From: Pyropia haitanensis
Lineage: Eukaryota; Rhodophyta; Bangiophyceae; Bangiales; Bangiaceae
Assembly (NCBI GenBank): GCA_008729055.1
Contig: SDUX01000007.1
Location: forward strand, 3,540,090-3,604,089
Direction of reading: 5' to 3'
Length of the DNA stretch: 64,000 bases
This document shows positions 12,994 through 24,497 of this stretch, piece after piece. The notes beneath the pieces are model-generated. The model did not search any database, was not told the origin of the DNA, and was given only the letters and a program-made list of their open reading frames with translations. The translations under genes were made by a program, and so were the position numbers. Positions within the stretch are counted from its first letter, which is position 1; the number at the start of each line of letters is the position of its first letter.

Positions 12994-13512
12994 GCCGCGT
13001 CGACGGCGGCCGCCATGGCAGCCGCCCGCCACACCGCCGCGGCGATGGCAGAGCTGTCGGCCGCGGCGGCGGCGCGCCTCACCGCGCACCCCCTCAACGT
13101 GGAGCGCCGGCGGGCGGGCGTCCCCCCCGTCAACGCGCTGCTCCTCCGCGGCGCGGCGGGGGCGGTGGACGTGCCGCCGCCGCCGCGGCCGCCAGCTCGC
13201 GGCGAGGCGGAGCGGGAGGAGGGCACCGCGGCGGCGGCGGCGGCGCTACGGGGGCGGGCGTTTGGGGTGGCGCCGACGGCGGTGGTGGGGGGGGTGCTGG
13301 CCTCGCTGGGCATTCCGCTGATGCCCGTGGCGGGGGCCACGGGGGGGGTCGGCAGTGACCTGGACGCCAAGGCTGCCGCTGCTGCACGGCTGCTGTGTGC
13401 GCACCGAGGGAATGGGGTGACAGCCAGGGGGGAGGAAGGGGCGGCCATGCAGGATGGTGGTGCGGGGGGACGAGGAGCTGGCTCGGCGTGTGTGCCCTGC
13501 GAGGGGGCCGGC

Positions 13513-13580
<68 letters not shown>

Positions 13581-14217
13581 TGGTGATGGTGACACTTGCG
13601 GCGGCGACGGCGACGGCGGCAGCGGCTACGCCTATGACTTTGGCATCCTCCACGTCAAGGCGGTGGATGACGCGGGCCACGCGCAGGACGCCGCCCTCAA
13701 GGTGCGCACCCTGGAGCGCGTCGACGCCATGGTCGCCACGCTCCTGACACGCCTGGCTGCCGAGCAGCGCCGCGTGCCGCCGCCACCGCCACCCCCAGCG
13801 CCGCCACCACCCGCCGACCACCACGGGTCGGACCCCCCCCCCGCGGCACGCGCGCCCGCGCACACTCCCCCCGCCGCCGCCCACCGGCGTGTGGCGCTGG
13901 TGCTCACCGGCGACCACTCGACGCCGGTGGAGCGGGGTGACCACGGCGCGGAGCCGGTACCGCTTCTGCTCGTGACTGACCTCCTCGGAGGGGGGGGGGA
14001 GGCGCGCCCGCCGTCGCCGGCGCCGCCAGAGAGGGGGGCGACGGCGTGCCATGGCACCGGCGGCACCCAGGCGGTGGCGGGCGGCAGCGGCGCCGCCGCG
14101 GTCGCCGCGCCGCCCGCGTTTGACGAGGCCGCCGCGGCGGGCGGGGCGCTCGGGCGGTTTCCGGGCAGCGAGCTGATGGGCCTCATCACGCAGGTATCGC
14201 AAGGGGCAGTGGTATGA
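12058..14217 (+). CDS. 2,3-bisphosphoglycerate-independent phosphoglycerate mutase, archaeal (ApgM) type
   Basis: Converts 3-phosphoglycerate to 2-phosphoglycerate in glycolysis using an alkaline-phosphatase-like metalloenzyme fold. It is the ApgM family seen in archaea and some algae, not the plant GpmI family. Seen: LLIIIDGLGD near the start, TPTLDALARRGAVGLLDPVAPG, GSDTAHLSLLG carrying the presumed phospho-serine, YRGRGAFEAAGAG, GDVAFKS, later ATGGVGSDLDAKA, the metal ligands in ILHVKAVDDAGHAQD, and LTGDHSTPV. Long Ala, Gly and Pro insertions enlarge it to about 700 residues against about 400 normally. The start is uncertain. The conserved frame is open only from a GTG at 12058, while ATG 12092 (MPPSPP) lies one frame off. 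One missing C in the C10 run at 12,113-12,122 would join that ATG to the enzyme, and that is the likelier start. Confidence 0.88.
13518..13575 (+). repeat. GGC tract (poly-Gly insertion) in phosphoglycerate mutase
   Basis: A perfect GGC run encodes about 19 glycines between the GSDLDAKA segment and the VKAVDDAGHAQD metal-binding segment. It is an insertion relative to the enzyme family. A GCC/GCT-rich Ala tract lies earlier at about 12,830-13,020. Confidence 0.85.
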
Positions 14218-15325
14218 GGCTGTTCTGTGTCGCCGCTACAAGGGAAGAGAGGGGGAGGGGGGAAGTGGTGGATGGGGAAGGAGGAGAGGGGAGGGTGCAA
14301 GGAGGTAACAGGGTGGTGCCCGCACTGGTGTTCTTCTCTTTGTTCTGTTCTTTCTTCTCCAATGTGGTGGGTGTGAAGAGGTCCTGTGTCAACAGAGACA
14401 CACCAGTCAAACCCCCCTCTTGGCAGCACTATCGTGAAGGCGGCGACGCCAACGGCCGCGCCGCGTCATGACACTGCGGTCCCCTCAGGGGGCTCATTCC
14501 GCAGCGCCGCCGTCGCCGCCATGTCTGGCGGTAGCGGCCGCTGTCGCCGGCCACCCTGCAGCGGCAACGGTGGCCCGCAGCGCCAGCGCCAGCGCCCGGA
14601 CCTCCGTGCGTGACTCGTAGCGGGCGTCGCAGCTTCCTGCCGAGGCCCACGACTGCCAGACCCTTCGTGGATGTTCCATCCCGTTCCTGGTTCCCACGAA
14701 CAGGTGGCCAGCGCGAGCAGACGGCCCCGTGGTGCGTACACCACAAGGCCTCGACGACAGAAGTGTGCAGCGTTGAGGCGGCCGGCGGGGTCAGAGGCGG
14801 GTGCGCCGGCGTCCACTGAGAGCGGGCCCGACGCGCGAACCCCACCGGCACGCGCAGCAGCCGGCACGCGCAGCGGCGGTGGCACGGGCGGCGGCGGTAC
14901 CGTCGGCAGGCGGTGGACGCCGACTCGGCGAGGAGGGGTCGCCCGCATCTCCCCCTTGGCCATCCGCCCCCCCCCTACCACCTCACAACCGGGCGCTGCC
15001 CCCTCCCGACGTCAATAGGCCACGCACGGGGGCCCAATGGCGCGCGCCGCCACGGCGTGGGAACGCCACCCGCACCACGGTTGCCTAGCCGCCCCCCCCC
15101 CTTCCCAGCGTCGTGTACAAAACGCCGCCTATCGCGGGGCGGGGGGAAGGGGCGCGCCGATGCCCGCGGGCCAAGTCGCCGGCCAGGGAGCGGCGGGAGG
15201 GGCGGGCCGCGTGCTCAACCCTGCCAACCTGCCGTCGCGCCTATCGCGGCAGTCGGCGCTGCAGTGGCCCCACACTGTGCGGGGCGGCTCGGGAGCCACC
15301 GCCCCATGCACACCCAACAGGGCGG
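14218..15325. other. Convergent 3' region between phosphoglycerate mutase and WDR33 genes
   Basis: About 1.1 kb between the ends of two converging genes. No recognisable protein domain, RNA gene or long repeat was seen. It is presumed to contain both 3' UTRs. Confidence 0.45.
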
Positions 15326-16588
15326 TCAGTAGGGAGCAAAGCGCGATTTACTCCGGTCATGACCGCCGCCGCCGCCACCGCGCCCCCCTCCCCCTCCGTG
15401 GCGGCCACCGTCGTCGTCATCGGCGGCCAAGTTGTTGCGCGCGTCGCCCGGGCGGTTGCGCGTCCAAAACTTGGTCGTCTGGTCGTTAGAGCCCGACACG
15501 AGCATGTGCCCCACCGGGTGCCAGTCAATGTCCCATACCGCCGACGCGTGCGCATGGGGGATGCTCGCCAGCGGCTCGCCGCTCTTCATCGACCAGTAGT
15601 AGAGCCCCCCGTCGTAGGCGCCCGACGCAAACGCGTCCTCCACCTCCGGGTGCCACTCGAGGGACGTCACCTCCCGGCGGTGGCCGCGGAAGGTGGCAAA
15701 TTCCTTCATCATCCGAATGTCAAACGCCTTGATCAGCTGGTCCCGCGCGCCCGAAAGCAGCCAGTTGCCGTTGCGGTTCCACTTGACCTTGACAATCGTG
15801 TTCTTATGGCCGTGCAGGGTGGTGAGGGCGCGACCGCTCTTGGCGTCCCAGATCTTGACCAGCGAGTCCTTGCTCCCCGACGCGAGGATGGGGAACCACG
15901 GGTGCCAGTCCACGGACCGCACGTCCCAGCCGTGGCCGACCATCTTGCGCTCCTCCGTTACCCGCTCAAAGTCCCACACCTTGACGCTCCCATCGTCCGA
16001 GCACGACGCGAACTTGAGGTCCGTCGGTGAGAACGTCAGGTCCCGGATGCTCTCCTCGTGTGCAGAAAACGCCTTGAGGTTGTTCATGTTCTCCTGCCAG
16101 TACTTGACCACCCCAGAATTGTCGGCCGTAATCAGCCAGTCCTGGTTGTGGGACCACAGCAGCGCCCGCACGGCCGCGTCGTGCGCCTGGAGGATGGTCT
16201 CAAAGTTGAAGGTCAGCCCGTTCCACAGCGTAAACTCGCCCCCGCTCGTGCCCGTGATGAGGCGCTTGCCATCAGGCGACCACCGGACGGCGTTGATCAT
16301 TACCCGCGGCTTGTTCACAGACGAGTGCACAAAGCGGGTACAGACGGTGCTCGTAGGGTTGGCGCGGAAGGGGGCAGCGGTGGGGGGCAGCAGCTCGGGC
16401 GAGCACTCGGTCGTCGGCTGGATGGTCGGCGCGTCGGCGGCGCTGCCATCTTGCCAGGTGCGGTAGAGGAGCCATCGAGACGCCGACGCACTGAAGTCAA
16501 CGGTCCGCCGCTGGACGGCCTTGCGCAGCTGCTTGCCGTCAAACACCTCGCGGGGGTTGCGCCCCCCCGACGGACCACCCCGGTTCAT
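15326..16588 (-). CDS. WDR33: WD40 pre-mRNA 3'-end processing factor, WDR33/Pfs2/FY-like
   Basis: Subunit of the nuclear cleavage and polyadenylation complex; in animals WDR33 helps read the AAUAAA signal. 420 residues from ATG at 16588. The N-terminus FDGKQLRKAVQRRTVDFSAS and the repeats EFTLWNGLTFNFETILQAHD, VKYWQENMNNLKAFSAHEES, FSPTDLKFASCSDDGSVKVWDF and SGSNDQTTKFWTRNRPGD are hallmark WDR33/Pfs2 sequences. Seven WD repeats are visible between about residues 95 and 385. The protein stops soon after the propeller, with a short Asp/Gly-rich tail, so it is compact like yeast Pfs2 rather than long like animal WDR33. It is intronless. It lies head-to-tail downstream of the ribonucleotide reductase gene, 622 bases away. 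Confidence 0.95.
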   Translation of the reverse strand: MNRGGPSGGRNPREVFDGKQLRKAVQRRTVDFSASASRWLLYRTWQDGSAADAPTIQPTTECSPELLPPTAAPFRANPTSTVCTRFVHSSVNKPRVMINAVRWSPDGKRLITGTSGGEFTLWNGLTFNFETILQAHDAAVRALLWSHNQDWLITADNSGVVKYWQENMNNLKAFSAHEESIRDLTFSPTDLKFASCSDDGSVKVWDFERVTEERKMVGHGWDVRSVDWHPWFPILASGSKDSLVKIWDAKSGRALTTLHGHKNTIVKVKWNRNGNWLLSGARDQLIKAFDIRMMKEFATFRGHRREVTSLEWHPEVEDAFASGAYDGGLYYWSMKSGEPLASIPHAHASAVWDIDWHPVGHMLVSGSNDQTTKFWTRNRPGDARNNLAADDDDGGRHGGGGGRGGGGGGHDRSKSRFAPY

Positions 16589-17210
16589 GGTGGGAGAGGG
16601 ACGAGATCGGAACCAGGAGGGGCCAGCGGTGGAGCGCTTCGTCGCAGCAGCGTGCGCAACGACTCACAACACCACTCTGAGACCGCAGGCCTTGTGTGCT
16701 TGAGCGCGACCGCGACCAATGTCCATCTTGCCTCCTGGCCTAAACTTGGTGTCAAACTGAAAACAAGGAATGGATGATGAACATGTCCGTTTTCTTAATT
16801 TTGTGTCATGTGCGCATGAGCCGCCGCGTAGGAGCGCCTCATTGGCTGGATCATGAGTTCTGTGTCTACCATTGGCTGAGAGGCAGATGGCAGGTGCTGA
16901 TACTCTTGACATGATTAGGACCTGAACAAATTAAAATTTGACCAAGACCAAAAAAGTCACAATATTTGGACACGAACGTCCGTTGGCGTCCGCGGGGAAT
17001 GTGGTGAATGGCCACCACCGAGACCACAGTCGGGCAAGCCTCTCGGCTACAAAGAAGACGCGTCATCATGTACAAGTCCGCCACAACAAAGGTGCACACA
17101 GTCACAGACAAAGCAGAGACGGTTACCCAAAACAAGAGAGACTGGAGCGACCACCACGGTGGCTCGGGGGCCACCCGTCCCCACCAACCGACGGCGCTCG
17201 CGGGTGGTGC
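16589..17210 (-). other. Spacer between ribonucleotide reductase 3' end and WDR33 start
   Basis: 622 bases that should include the reductase 3' UTR and the WDR33 promoter. Apart from the two CCAAT boxes listed separately, no gene was seen. It is A+T-richer than both flanking genes. Confidence 0.5.
16841..16875 (-). promoter_or_regulatory. Two CCAAT boxes upstream of the WDR33 gene
   Basis: On the minus strand, AGCCAAT occurs twice (16,841-16,847 and 16,871-16,877), in the same orientation as the gene and exactly 30 bases apart. They lie about 255-290 bases upstream of the WDR33 ATG. CCAAT boxes are NF-Y sites in other eukaryotes. Function here is inferred from motif, orientation and spacing only. 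Confidence 0.4.
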
Positions 17211-19625
17211 CTAGCTGCCACAGCTCAAGCACGACTCGGGGTTCTCAATACTGCACGCAATCGCCTCAGCCGCCGCATCCTCCCTTTGCTTCTCCAGCTT
17301 CTTGGCGCCCGCCGCGGCCACTGCGTGGTCGAGACTAAACTTGATCGCGTCCGCCGCTGGCCGCGTGCGGATGTAGTAGGAGGAGCCCTTGAGTCCTCGC
17401 TTCCACCCGTGAAAGTGCATGGACGACAGCTTGCTCACCGCCGCCGCCGCCATGTGCACGTTGAAGCTCTGGGACTGGTCAATGTAGGCCCCCCGGTCAG
17501 CGGCCATGTCCACCAGCCGCTTTTGGCTAATCTCCCACACCGTCTTGTACAGCGCGCGCACAGGCGCCGGGATGGCCTCGATGCCCTGCACCGACCCGTT
17601 GGACGCAATGATCTCGTTCTTCATGTCAGCGTTCCACAGTCCCAGCGCCTGGAGGTCCTTGACCAGGTGCTGGTTGACAATGGTGAACTCGCCGGCCAGT
17701 ACCCGCCGGGTGTAGAGGTTGGACGTGTATGGCTCAAAGCACTCGTTGTTGCCCAGAATCTGGGACGTCGACGCCGTCGGCATGGGCGCCACCAGCAGCG
17801 AGTTGCGCACCCCAACCTCGGCAATGCGCGCCCGCAGGGTGTCCCAGTCCCACCGGCCCGACGATGGGGTGACGCCCCACATGTCAAACTGGAGCTGACC
17901 CTTGCTCACGGGGGAGCCCTCGTAAGTGGAGTAGGGGCCCTCCACCGCCGCCAGCTCCGCCGAAGCCTCCAGCGCCGCAAAGTAGATGGTCTCAAAGATG
18001 TCCACATTGAGCTGCCGCGCCTCGTCCGACTCAAACGGCATGCGCATGAGGATAAACGCGTCGGCCAGGCCCTGGACGCCCAGCCCAACGGGGCGGTGCT
18101 TGAGGTTGGAGTTGCGCGCCTCTGGCAGTGGGTAGTAGTTCCGATCAATGATCTTGTTGAGGTTCGTCGTCACCAGCCGCGTCACCTGGCGGAGGCGCTC
18201 AAAGTCAAAGAACGGCGCCGACTGGGACGTCGTGCCCTCGTCAGCTGACGGGATCACCACAAACTTGTTCAGTGCAATCGACGCCAGGTTGCACACCGCC
18301 ACCTCATCCGGTGACGTATACTCGACAATTTCGGTGCACAGGTTGCTGCTGCGGATGGTGCCCAGGTTCTGCTGGTTACTCTTCCGGTTGCACGCGTCCT
18401 TGTACAGCATGTACGGGGTCCCCGTCTCCATCTGCGCCTCGAGGATGGCAAACCACAGCTTGCGCGCGCTCACACGGGAGCGGGCGCGGCCCTCCGCCTC
18501 ATAGCTCTGGTACAGGGCCTCAAACTTCTCACCCCACGAGTCGGTCAGGCCGGGCGCCTCGTTGGGACAAAACAGAGACCACTCCCCGTCTGCCTCGACC
18601 CGCCGCATAAACAGGTCTGGGATCCACAGGCCGTAAAAGAGGTCGCGTGCCCGCGCCTCCTCCTTGCCGGTGTTCTTGCGCAGGTCAAGGAACTCAAAGA
18701 CGTCTGCGTGCCACGGCTCGAGGTAGCACGCAAAGGCGCCCTTGCGCTTGCCGCCGCCCTGGTCCACGTACCGCGCCGTGTCGTTGAAGACGCGGAGCAT
18801 GGGCACAATGCCGTTGCTGGTGCCGTTGGTGCCGCGGATGTACGAGCGGGTCGCACGGATATCCGAAATGGCCAGCCCAATGCCGCCAGCCGACTTCGAG
18901 ATGACCGCACACCGCTTGAGGGTGTCATAGATGCCCTCAATCGAGTCGTCCGTCACGGTGAGGAGGAAGCACGATGACAGCTGCGGTCGGGTGGTGCCCG
19001 CGTTGAACAGCGTCGGCGATGCGTGGGTAAAGAACTTGGTGGACATGAGCTCGTACGTCTGCAGCACCGCCTCCATGTCGCGCAGGTGGATGCCAATGGA
19101 CACGCGCATGATCATGTGCTGCGGCCGCTCCACAACCTTACCGTCCATGCGGAGCAGGTAAGACCGCTCGAGGGTCTTGAAGCCAAAGTAGTCGTAGCTA
19201 AAGTCGCGGTCATAGATGATGGCCGCGTCCAGCTTAGCGGCGTTTTCTTCCACAATCGCCGCCACCTCCTCGGAAATGAGCGCCGACGGCTGCCGCGTCT
19301 GGGGGTTGACGTACCCCGCCAGCTGCGCGACGGTGGACGAGAAGGACTTCGTCGTCTCCTTGTGGAGGTTGGACACGGCGATGCGGGCAGCCAGTCGCGA
19401 GTAGTCGTGGTGCTTTGTGGACAGGTACGCGGCCGTCTCGGCGGCGAGGTCGTCCAGCTCGGTGGTCTTGACGCCGTCGTACACGCCGGTGCACACCTTT
19501 TGGGCCACCTCCGTCACGTCCACAATCGGGTCCAGGCCGTAGGCCAGCTTCTTGACCCGCGCGGTGATCTTGTCAAATTGCACCGGCTGCCGCACGCCAT
19601 TGCGCTTGATGACGGTCCGCTCCAT
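17211..19625 (-). CDS. RNR1: Ribonucleoside-diphosphate reductase large subunit (class Ia)
   Basis: Catalytic R1 subunit that reduces ribonucleoside diphosphates to deoxyribonucleotides in the cytosol together with the R2 radical subunit. 804 residues from ATG at 19625 ([10 protein letters not shown]); the frame upstream lacks another ATG. The ATP-cone lies at about residues 1-90. The barrel domain shows [63 protein letters not shown] with the active-site cysteine, [12 protein letters not shown] and [15 protein letters not shown]. The tail ends [13 protein letters not shown], the C-terminal CxxC pair that re-reduces the active site. Everything expected of a functional eukaryotic R1 is present. 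The gene is intronless and divergent from the Mg2+ channel gene, with a candidate E2F site between them. Confidence 0.97.
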   Translation of the reverse strand: MERTVIKRNGVRQPVQFDKITARVKKLAYGLDPIVDVTEVAQKVCTGVYDGVKTTELDDLAAETAAYLSTKHHDYSRLAARIAVSNLHKETTKSFSSTVAQLAGYVNPQTRQPSALISEEVAAIVEENAAKLDAAIIYDRDFSYDYFGFKTLERSYLLRMDGKVVERPQHMIMRVSIGIHLRDMEAVLQTYELMSTKFFTHASPTLFNAGTTRPQLSSCFLLTVTDDSIEGIYDTLKRCAVISKSAGGIGLAISDIRATRSYIRGTNGTSNGIVPMLRVFNDTARYVDQGGGKRKGAFACYLEPWHADVFEFLDLRKNTGKEEARARDLFYGLWIPDLFMRRVEADGEWSLFCPNEAPGLTDSWGEKFEALYQSYEAEGRARSRVSARKLWFAILEAQMETGTPYMLYKDACNRKSNQQNLGTIRSSNLCTEIVEYTSPDEVAVCNLASIALNKFVVIPSADEGTTSQSAPFFDFERLRQVTRLVTTNLNKIIDRNYYPLPEARNSNLKHRPVGLGVQGLADAFILMRMPFESDEARQLNVDIFETIYFAALEASAELAAVEGPYSTYEGSPVSKGQLQFDMWGVTPSSGRWDWDTLRARIAEVGVRNSLLVAPMPTASTSQILGNNECFEPYTSNLYTRRVLAGEFTIVNQHLVKDLQALGLWNADMKNEIIASNGSVQGIEAIPAPVRALYKTVWEISQKRLVDMAADRGAYIDQSQSFNVHMAAAAVSKLSSMHFHGWKRGLKGSSYYIRTRPAADAIKFSLDHAVAAAGAKKLEKQREDAAAEAIACSIENPESCLSCGS

Positions 19626-21056
19626 GGTGGGCAACAGGGGCGTGGGGGAGGCCGGGGGGGGGTGGACGTGCGCGGTGGGATGGGTGGCGGAGGGGGGAGT
19701 GGGGGAGCGGGGGGGGGGCAACGTTGTTAGCCCTGCCAGGTGCAGCGGTAGCGCTCACAGGAGCCCAGACGATGGCGGGTCTCGGCGACGGTAGCGGACG
19801 GGACAACGGCAGCGGCGCAGGCGGGGGCGTGGACGCACGGCCGCGGCGGGCGCGGCAGCCCTAGTCGCACCAGCGGCGCAGCTGCAGGCAGATGAGCGCG
19901 GGAGGAAAGGGAAAGGGGAGGAGGGGCGGGGCGGGGGGTGTACCGTTGCCTGCCACCACTGTTGCCGTTGCCGCACGGGCCGCCAGGGGGGCGCGGGGTA
20001 AAGTACGGAGGCGTCGGCAGTGTGCGGCACGGAGGAGAGCGGGGTGGGTCTTGAGGGGGGAGGTTCGCGCGCCAAAACCCGCGCCGCCGGTGGCGCGCCG
20101 CCGCCGCCCCTTCCCGCCGCGCCGCGGGATCGGCCGGCCAGGGATGCCGCTGCGTCTAGCCAAAATGGTGTCGTGGGGGCGGGGGTGGGGTCGGCCATTA
20201 AAAAGAGGCAATCCCGCCACGGAGCCTGGGCCGACCCCCCCCCCCCTTCGTCGCTCTGGGGCGTGGGGGAGGGGGTCACCGGCAACGTGGCCGAGAAGAA
20301 AGCAAGCACCCATGCATCCGCTGTTTTGGGCTACTGCGGTGTGCGCGTGAGGATTGGCATGCCATGAAGAAAGTACCCGTTCATCTAAATTCCATTCCTG
20401 CGGTCACCAATGATGGCTCCCGAATCGAGTCTAAACACATAGAATTATTCGTGCGTCCTCCCACCGCCATTTGAACGTCCCCCGCCTGTGGACCCACCAC
20501 ACGCGACACGTGGCCGTGCGGGCGCCCGTGACCGTGTAAATGGTGCCGCGCTTCGCGTTCCCGCGGCACGCGACCAACCGACCAGGACCGCAACACGGCC
20601 TCCAGAAGCGGCTGTCCAGCGGGGGGGCGTATGCACAGCCTGCCACGGCGCCGCGTCGCCGTGCGCCCCCCCCCCCGCCGCCCCTCCCTCCACCCCTGCG
20701 CCTCCCCACCGCCCCGCCTCCTCACCGCCCCGCCTCCCAACGTCCGTCGCTCTGCCTCCGTCCCCTTCCCCCCCCCTCCCCTCCTTGTTTTCTCGTCTCG
20801 ACCAGGTTGCACGCCCGGCCGCGGCGGCCGCGCCCGCCCCGCCCGCCCCGCCCGCCCCGCCCGCCCAGCCCCGCGCGGCGATGAGGCGGCGCCGCGCCCG
20901 CTGACCGCCGCCGCCATCCGCACCGCTGCGGCGGCCGCCGCCGCTGCTACCGCCGCCGCCGTCGGTGCCGGGCCCGGGGGGGGCCCCGACCGCCACGGCC
21001 GCCGGCTGCCGGCTGCCGGCTGCCGTTGAAGCCGCCGCTGCCGCCGTCGCTGTCCA
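19626..21056. other. Bidirectional promoter region, RNR1 (-) and MRS2-like (+)
   Basis: About 1.4 kb between two divergent starts. It holds C-rich and G-rich runs but no recognisable coding sequence. The motif of note is the E2F-like site listed separately. Confidence 0.5.
20069..20076 (-). promoter_or_regulatory. E2F-like site upstream of RNR1
   Basis: The minus strand reads TTTGGCGC inside TTTTGGCGCGCG, which fits the E2F/DP consensus TTTSSCGC. It lies about 445 bases upstream of the ribonucleotide reductase ATG. E2F control of S-phase genes including ribonucleotide reductase is established in plants and animals. Here it is a motif match only. Confidence 0.4.
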
Positions 21057-23800
21057 ATGGCACCCCCGCCGCCGTCGCCGCCGCCTTCGCCGCCGCCGTC
21101 GCCCGGCGGCTGGCCGGCCGCGACGGCGGCCGCGAGCGGCCCGCACCCGCGTGTGGCCCGCTGGGCTGACGCGCCGCGGGCGACGGGCGGGGCGGGTGCG
21201 GCGGCGGCGAGGGCGGCGGCGGCCGGCGGCCGGCCAGACGACGCAGCGGCCGCCATGTCGGCGTCCGCGTCGTATCCCGAAGGGCTGGTGCGTCGGGTCG
21301 GGGTGGGCGTGGGCGGTGGCGACGGGAGGAGTACGCCCGCCCCTGCTGACGGTGACAGGCGTGGCCGTGGCGGCGTCGGCGACGGCGGTAGTGGTGGTGG
21401 CGATGGCGATGGTGGTGGCGGCGGCGGTGGCGGTAGTGGTGGCGGTGGTGGTGGCGGTGGTGGTGGCGGTGGTGGTGGCGGTGGTGGTGGCGGTGGTGGC
21501 GGTGGTGGTGGCGGTGGCGGTGGCAGCAGCAGCGGCGTTTCGCAGCCATCACTGGTACTGCCACCCCCCAGCTCGCCCGCGTTGATGGCGCGGCCGTCGG
21601 TGTCGGCGTCGCCGCTGGTCAAGGCCGCGTCCGAGTCAGACTTGACGCTCCCGTCGGCCGCGTTCCCGCGGGAGACCCCCTCGGCCGCGTCGACGGCCAG
21701 CGATCTGTCGTCGGCCCCGTCGCCGGTGTTGGTGCCCCTCTCCACGCCCTGGTCCGCGGGCGCGCTGGTGGCGGCGGGCGGTGGTGTTGTCGGCGGCGGC
21801 GGCCTCGGCGGCCTCGGCGGTGGCGGCGGTGGTGGTGGTGGTGGTGGTGGTGGTGGTAGTGTTGGTGGTGGTGGTGGCGGTGGTGGTGGTGGTAGCGGCG
21901 GGTGGCCTCTGGTTGGGGATGCGGTCGGCAGTGGCTGGGGGGTCGACGACGGCGGCGGCGGCGGCGGGGGCGGGGTGGGATCGGGGGCGGGCGGCAGCAG
22001 CGAGGCACCTCCGTCGGCGGGCACGGCCGGCCGTCTGGCCGCCGCCGTTGATGCGGTCACCTTTACCCAGTACCTGGAGATGGAGCGGGAGGCGGCGGCG
22101 GGCCTCCGAAGGGAGCCATCGGGCTCGACGGGCATGCGGCCCGCGTCGCCGCCGACGAGCCCGCCGCTCGGCGCGGCACTGCCGCCACTGTCGCTGGGCG
22201 AGTCGGCGGTCGAATCGGGCGACGGCGGCGGCAGTGGCGGTGGCGGTGGTGGTGGCGGCGGCGGCGATGGCGGCGATGGCGGGGGCTTTGTGGCCGGAAT
22301 GGGCACGGCGTGGGGGGGTGGCGCCGACGGTGTCGGCGGCTACACGGACGTGACGGGCAGCGCCCCCACGGGGACGGGGCGCGGTAGCCTGGACAGCTTC
22401 GTGGGCTCCTCCCCGGGACACCATTCGAGCAATGACGGCGGGCGGCACGTCGGTGGGGGCGGCAGCGTCGGGGGCGGCAGCGCCGGCGGCGGCGGTGGGG
22501 GTGGCAGCGTTGGGGGTGGCGGCGGTGGTGGCGGCGGTGGGGGGGGTGGTAGCGGCCACGGCGGGGAGGAAGAGCTGGAAGACATGGACACGGAAGCGTT
22601 CCTTGCGTCCCTCCCCGGGGAGGGCAACTATGGCACGCGCTACGCCAACTCCCTTGAGTGCCTTCAAATTGACCTTCACGGCCGCATGCGCCGCAGGCAG
22701 ATGACCCGCTCGCAGCTGCTGTCAGAGGCGCGCAGCACTCTCCCGCAGGCGGTGCCGTCGCCCAAGCAGATTGGCGACTGGATGCTGGCGGAGAACGAGG
22801 CGAGCGCCGAGATGCGGGCGTTTGCGTCCCGGGTGGGCATCAAGAGCAGCCGCAAAGGCCTCCGCAACTACCTCCGCAATGCCCTCCAGGCGCGGGACAT
22901 CCGGCAGGTGGACCCGGCGTTTACGGCCAAGCCGGCGCTGTGGGTGCGGCACTCCGCGCTGGTGGTGAGCCTCGACGCGGTGCGCGCGCTCATCCTCCAC
23001 AACAAGATGTTCCTCTTCAACCCGACGCACGCGGCGGTGCGGGCGGCGGTGCCGGCCATCCGGGCGTCCATCCTGTCGGACGGGGGAATGAGCCTCACTT
23101 CGCTTGGTGACGGCGGGGGGGGTGTCAAGCCAAAGGGGGGGGAGGGGGTCGGCAGGGACGCGGGGGGCGGACTACCCAATGGGGTCAAGGGGATGGGCGA
23201 CCACCGGGGGGGGGACGGCGGTCCAGGGCGAGACGAGGAGGGTGGCGGCGGTGTCGGCGGCGGCGGCGGTGGCGGCGGCGGCGGCAGGGGTGCAGATGGC
23301 GGCGGAGGTGGGAATGGCAGCGCGCCCTTTGAGCTGCGTGCCCTGGAGGGCGTCCTCGCGCACATTGTGGACGTCCTGGAGCGGGACTGGGAGGCGCTGG
23401 AGCCGCGTATCAGCACGGGCCTGCACACGCTGCCGACGCGGCTGACGACGACGGCCCTCGAGGCGCTGCGGGTTAACAAGCAGGCGCTCAACCACTTCCA
23501 CGCACGCTCTCAAAAGCTCCAGCACGTTCTCCAAGAGGTCCTCGACGAGGACGAGGACATGGCCAACATGTACTTGACCGAGAAACACGGCCACGCCGAG
23601 GGGCTACGGGGTGGGGGGGGGCGCGGTAGTGGGGGGGGGGAAGCAACGTCGGCGGAGAGAGTGGTAGGGAGGGGCGCGACGGTGGCAGGCGGAAGAAGGG
23701 GCTGGGCGGTGGTGGCGGTGGCGGCGGCAGTGGGACGGACGGTGGTGGCGGCAGCATTAGAGGGGGTGACGGCGGGGATACCCGGAGTGACGGTGGTGGT

Positions 23801-23855
<55 letters not shown>

Positions 23856-24235
23856 GTCGCGCTGCGGGTGACCATGACGAGGTGGAGATTATGCTCGAGG
23901 CGTACCTCCAGGTGGTGGACGACGTGACTAACCGTGCCGAGCTGCTGGAGGCTGCCGTGGAGGACACGGAGGACCTAGCCGCAATCCACCTCGACACCCT
24001 CCGCAACCGGCTGCTGATGATCGAGACGGCACTGTCCGTGGTGTCCCTCACCTTCACCGTTGGCTCGGTTGTCGCGGGGGTGCTGGGCATGAACCTCCCC
24101 ATTGCCGCGTTTGAGAGCCCCAACAGCCACTGGTACTTCCTCGCCGTGTCCGTGTCCATCCTGCTGTTTGTGGTAGGTGCCTCGTGGGCGACCCTGAACT
24201 TTCTCAAGCGTCGGGGTCTGTACACGACTCGATGA
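21057..24235 (+). CDS. MRS2/CorA-family Mg2+ channel with long low-complexity insertions (frame broken by a G-run)
   Basis: Mg2+ channel of the CorA/MRS2/ALR group, pentameric in characterised members and sited in mitochondrial, plastid or other membranes. ATG 21057 opens a roughly 500-residue Pro/Gly/Ser-rich N-terminus. The family region starts at about 22,640: ECLQIDLHGRMRRRQMTRSQ, then WVRHSALVVSLDAVRALILHNKMFLF and FELRALEGVLAHIVDVLERD. The C-terminal part, MLEAYLQVVDDVTNRAELLE, DDTEDL-like EDTEDLAAIHLDTLRN, the first membrane helix ending in the diagnostic GMN (24,086-24,094) and a second helix WYFLAVSVSILLFVVG, is in the next frame. The switch lies in the G-runs at about 23,608-23,640, and one missing base repairs it. 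Upstream of 23,882 the second frame reads continuous Gly-rich sequence, supporting one protein of about 1,058 residues. MRS2 proteins are usually about 400-450, so the extra length is all low complexity. Confidence 0.88.
21412..21532 (+). repeat. GGT/GGC tandem tract in the MRS2-like gene
   Basis: Degenerate GGTGGTGGC units encode more than 30 glycines. Related tracts occur in the same gene at about 21,818-21,896, 23,245-23,286 and 23,798-23,865. Confidence 0.8.
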
Positions 24236-24486
24236 GTGGCGGGGTGGCATATGGGGCGGAGGAGGTGACGGTGGTGGAACACTTGTAGAGGATCTTGCCT
24301 TTTATCTTGGCCGTCTTTTTGACTTTGATTCTTTGTACTTGTACCTGGTCTCCTTGATGCCGTTGGCGGGGGCACCGGTAAAAGAAGAAAATGGCGTCAT
24401 TGTGGTCGGCAGTCATCGCTTGTCAGCCACGGTAGAGAGGAAAGCAGCACAGCTGCGTGGTCCAGTGAGACAGCCTCGCGTGCGGT

Positions 24487-24490
24487 AAAA
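24487..24490 (-). terminator. RNA polymerase III T-tract after tRNA-Asp
   Basis: TTTT on the minus strand, 7 nt beyond the discriminator base, in the usual position for Pol III termination. Confidence 0.7.
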
Positions 24491-24497
24491 GGAGAGA

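Noticed and set aside
20381..22306. Minus-strand open frame overlapping the MRS2-like N-terminus
   Set aside because: Proline runs are the complement of the poly-Gly tracts; the plus-strand frame continues into the conserved Mg2+ channel.
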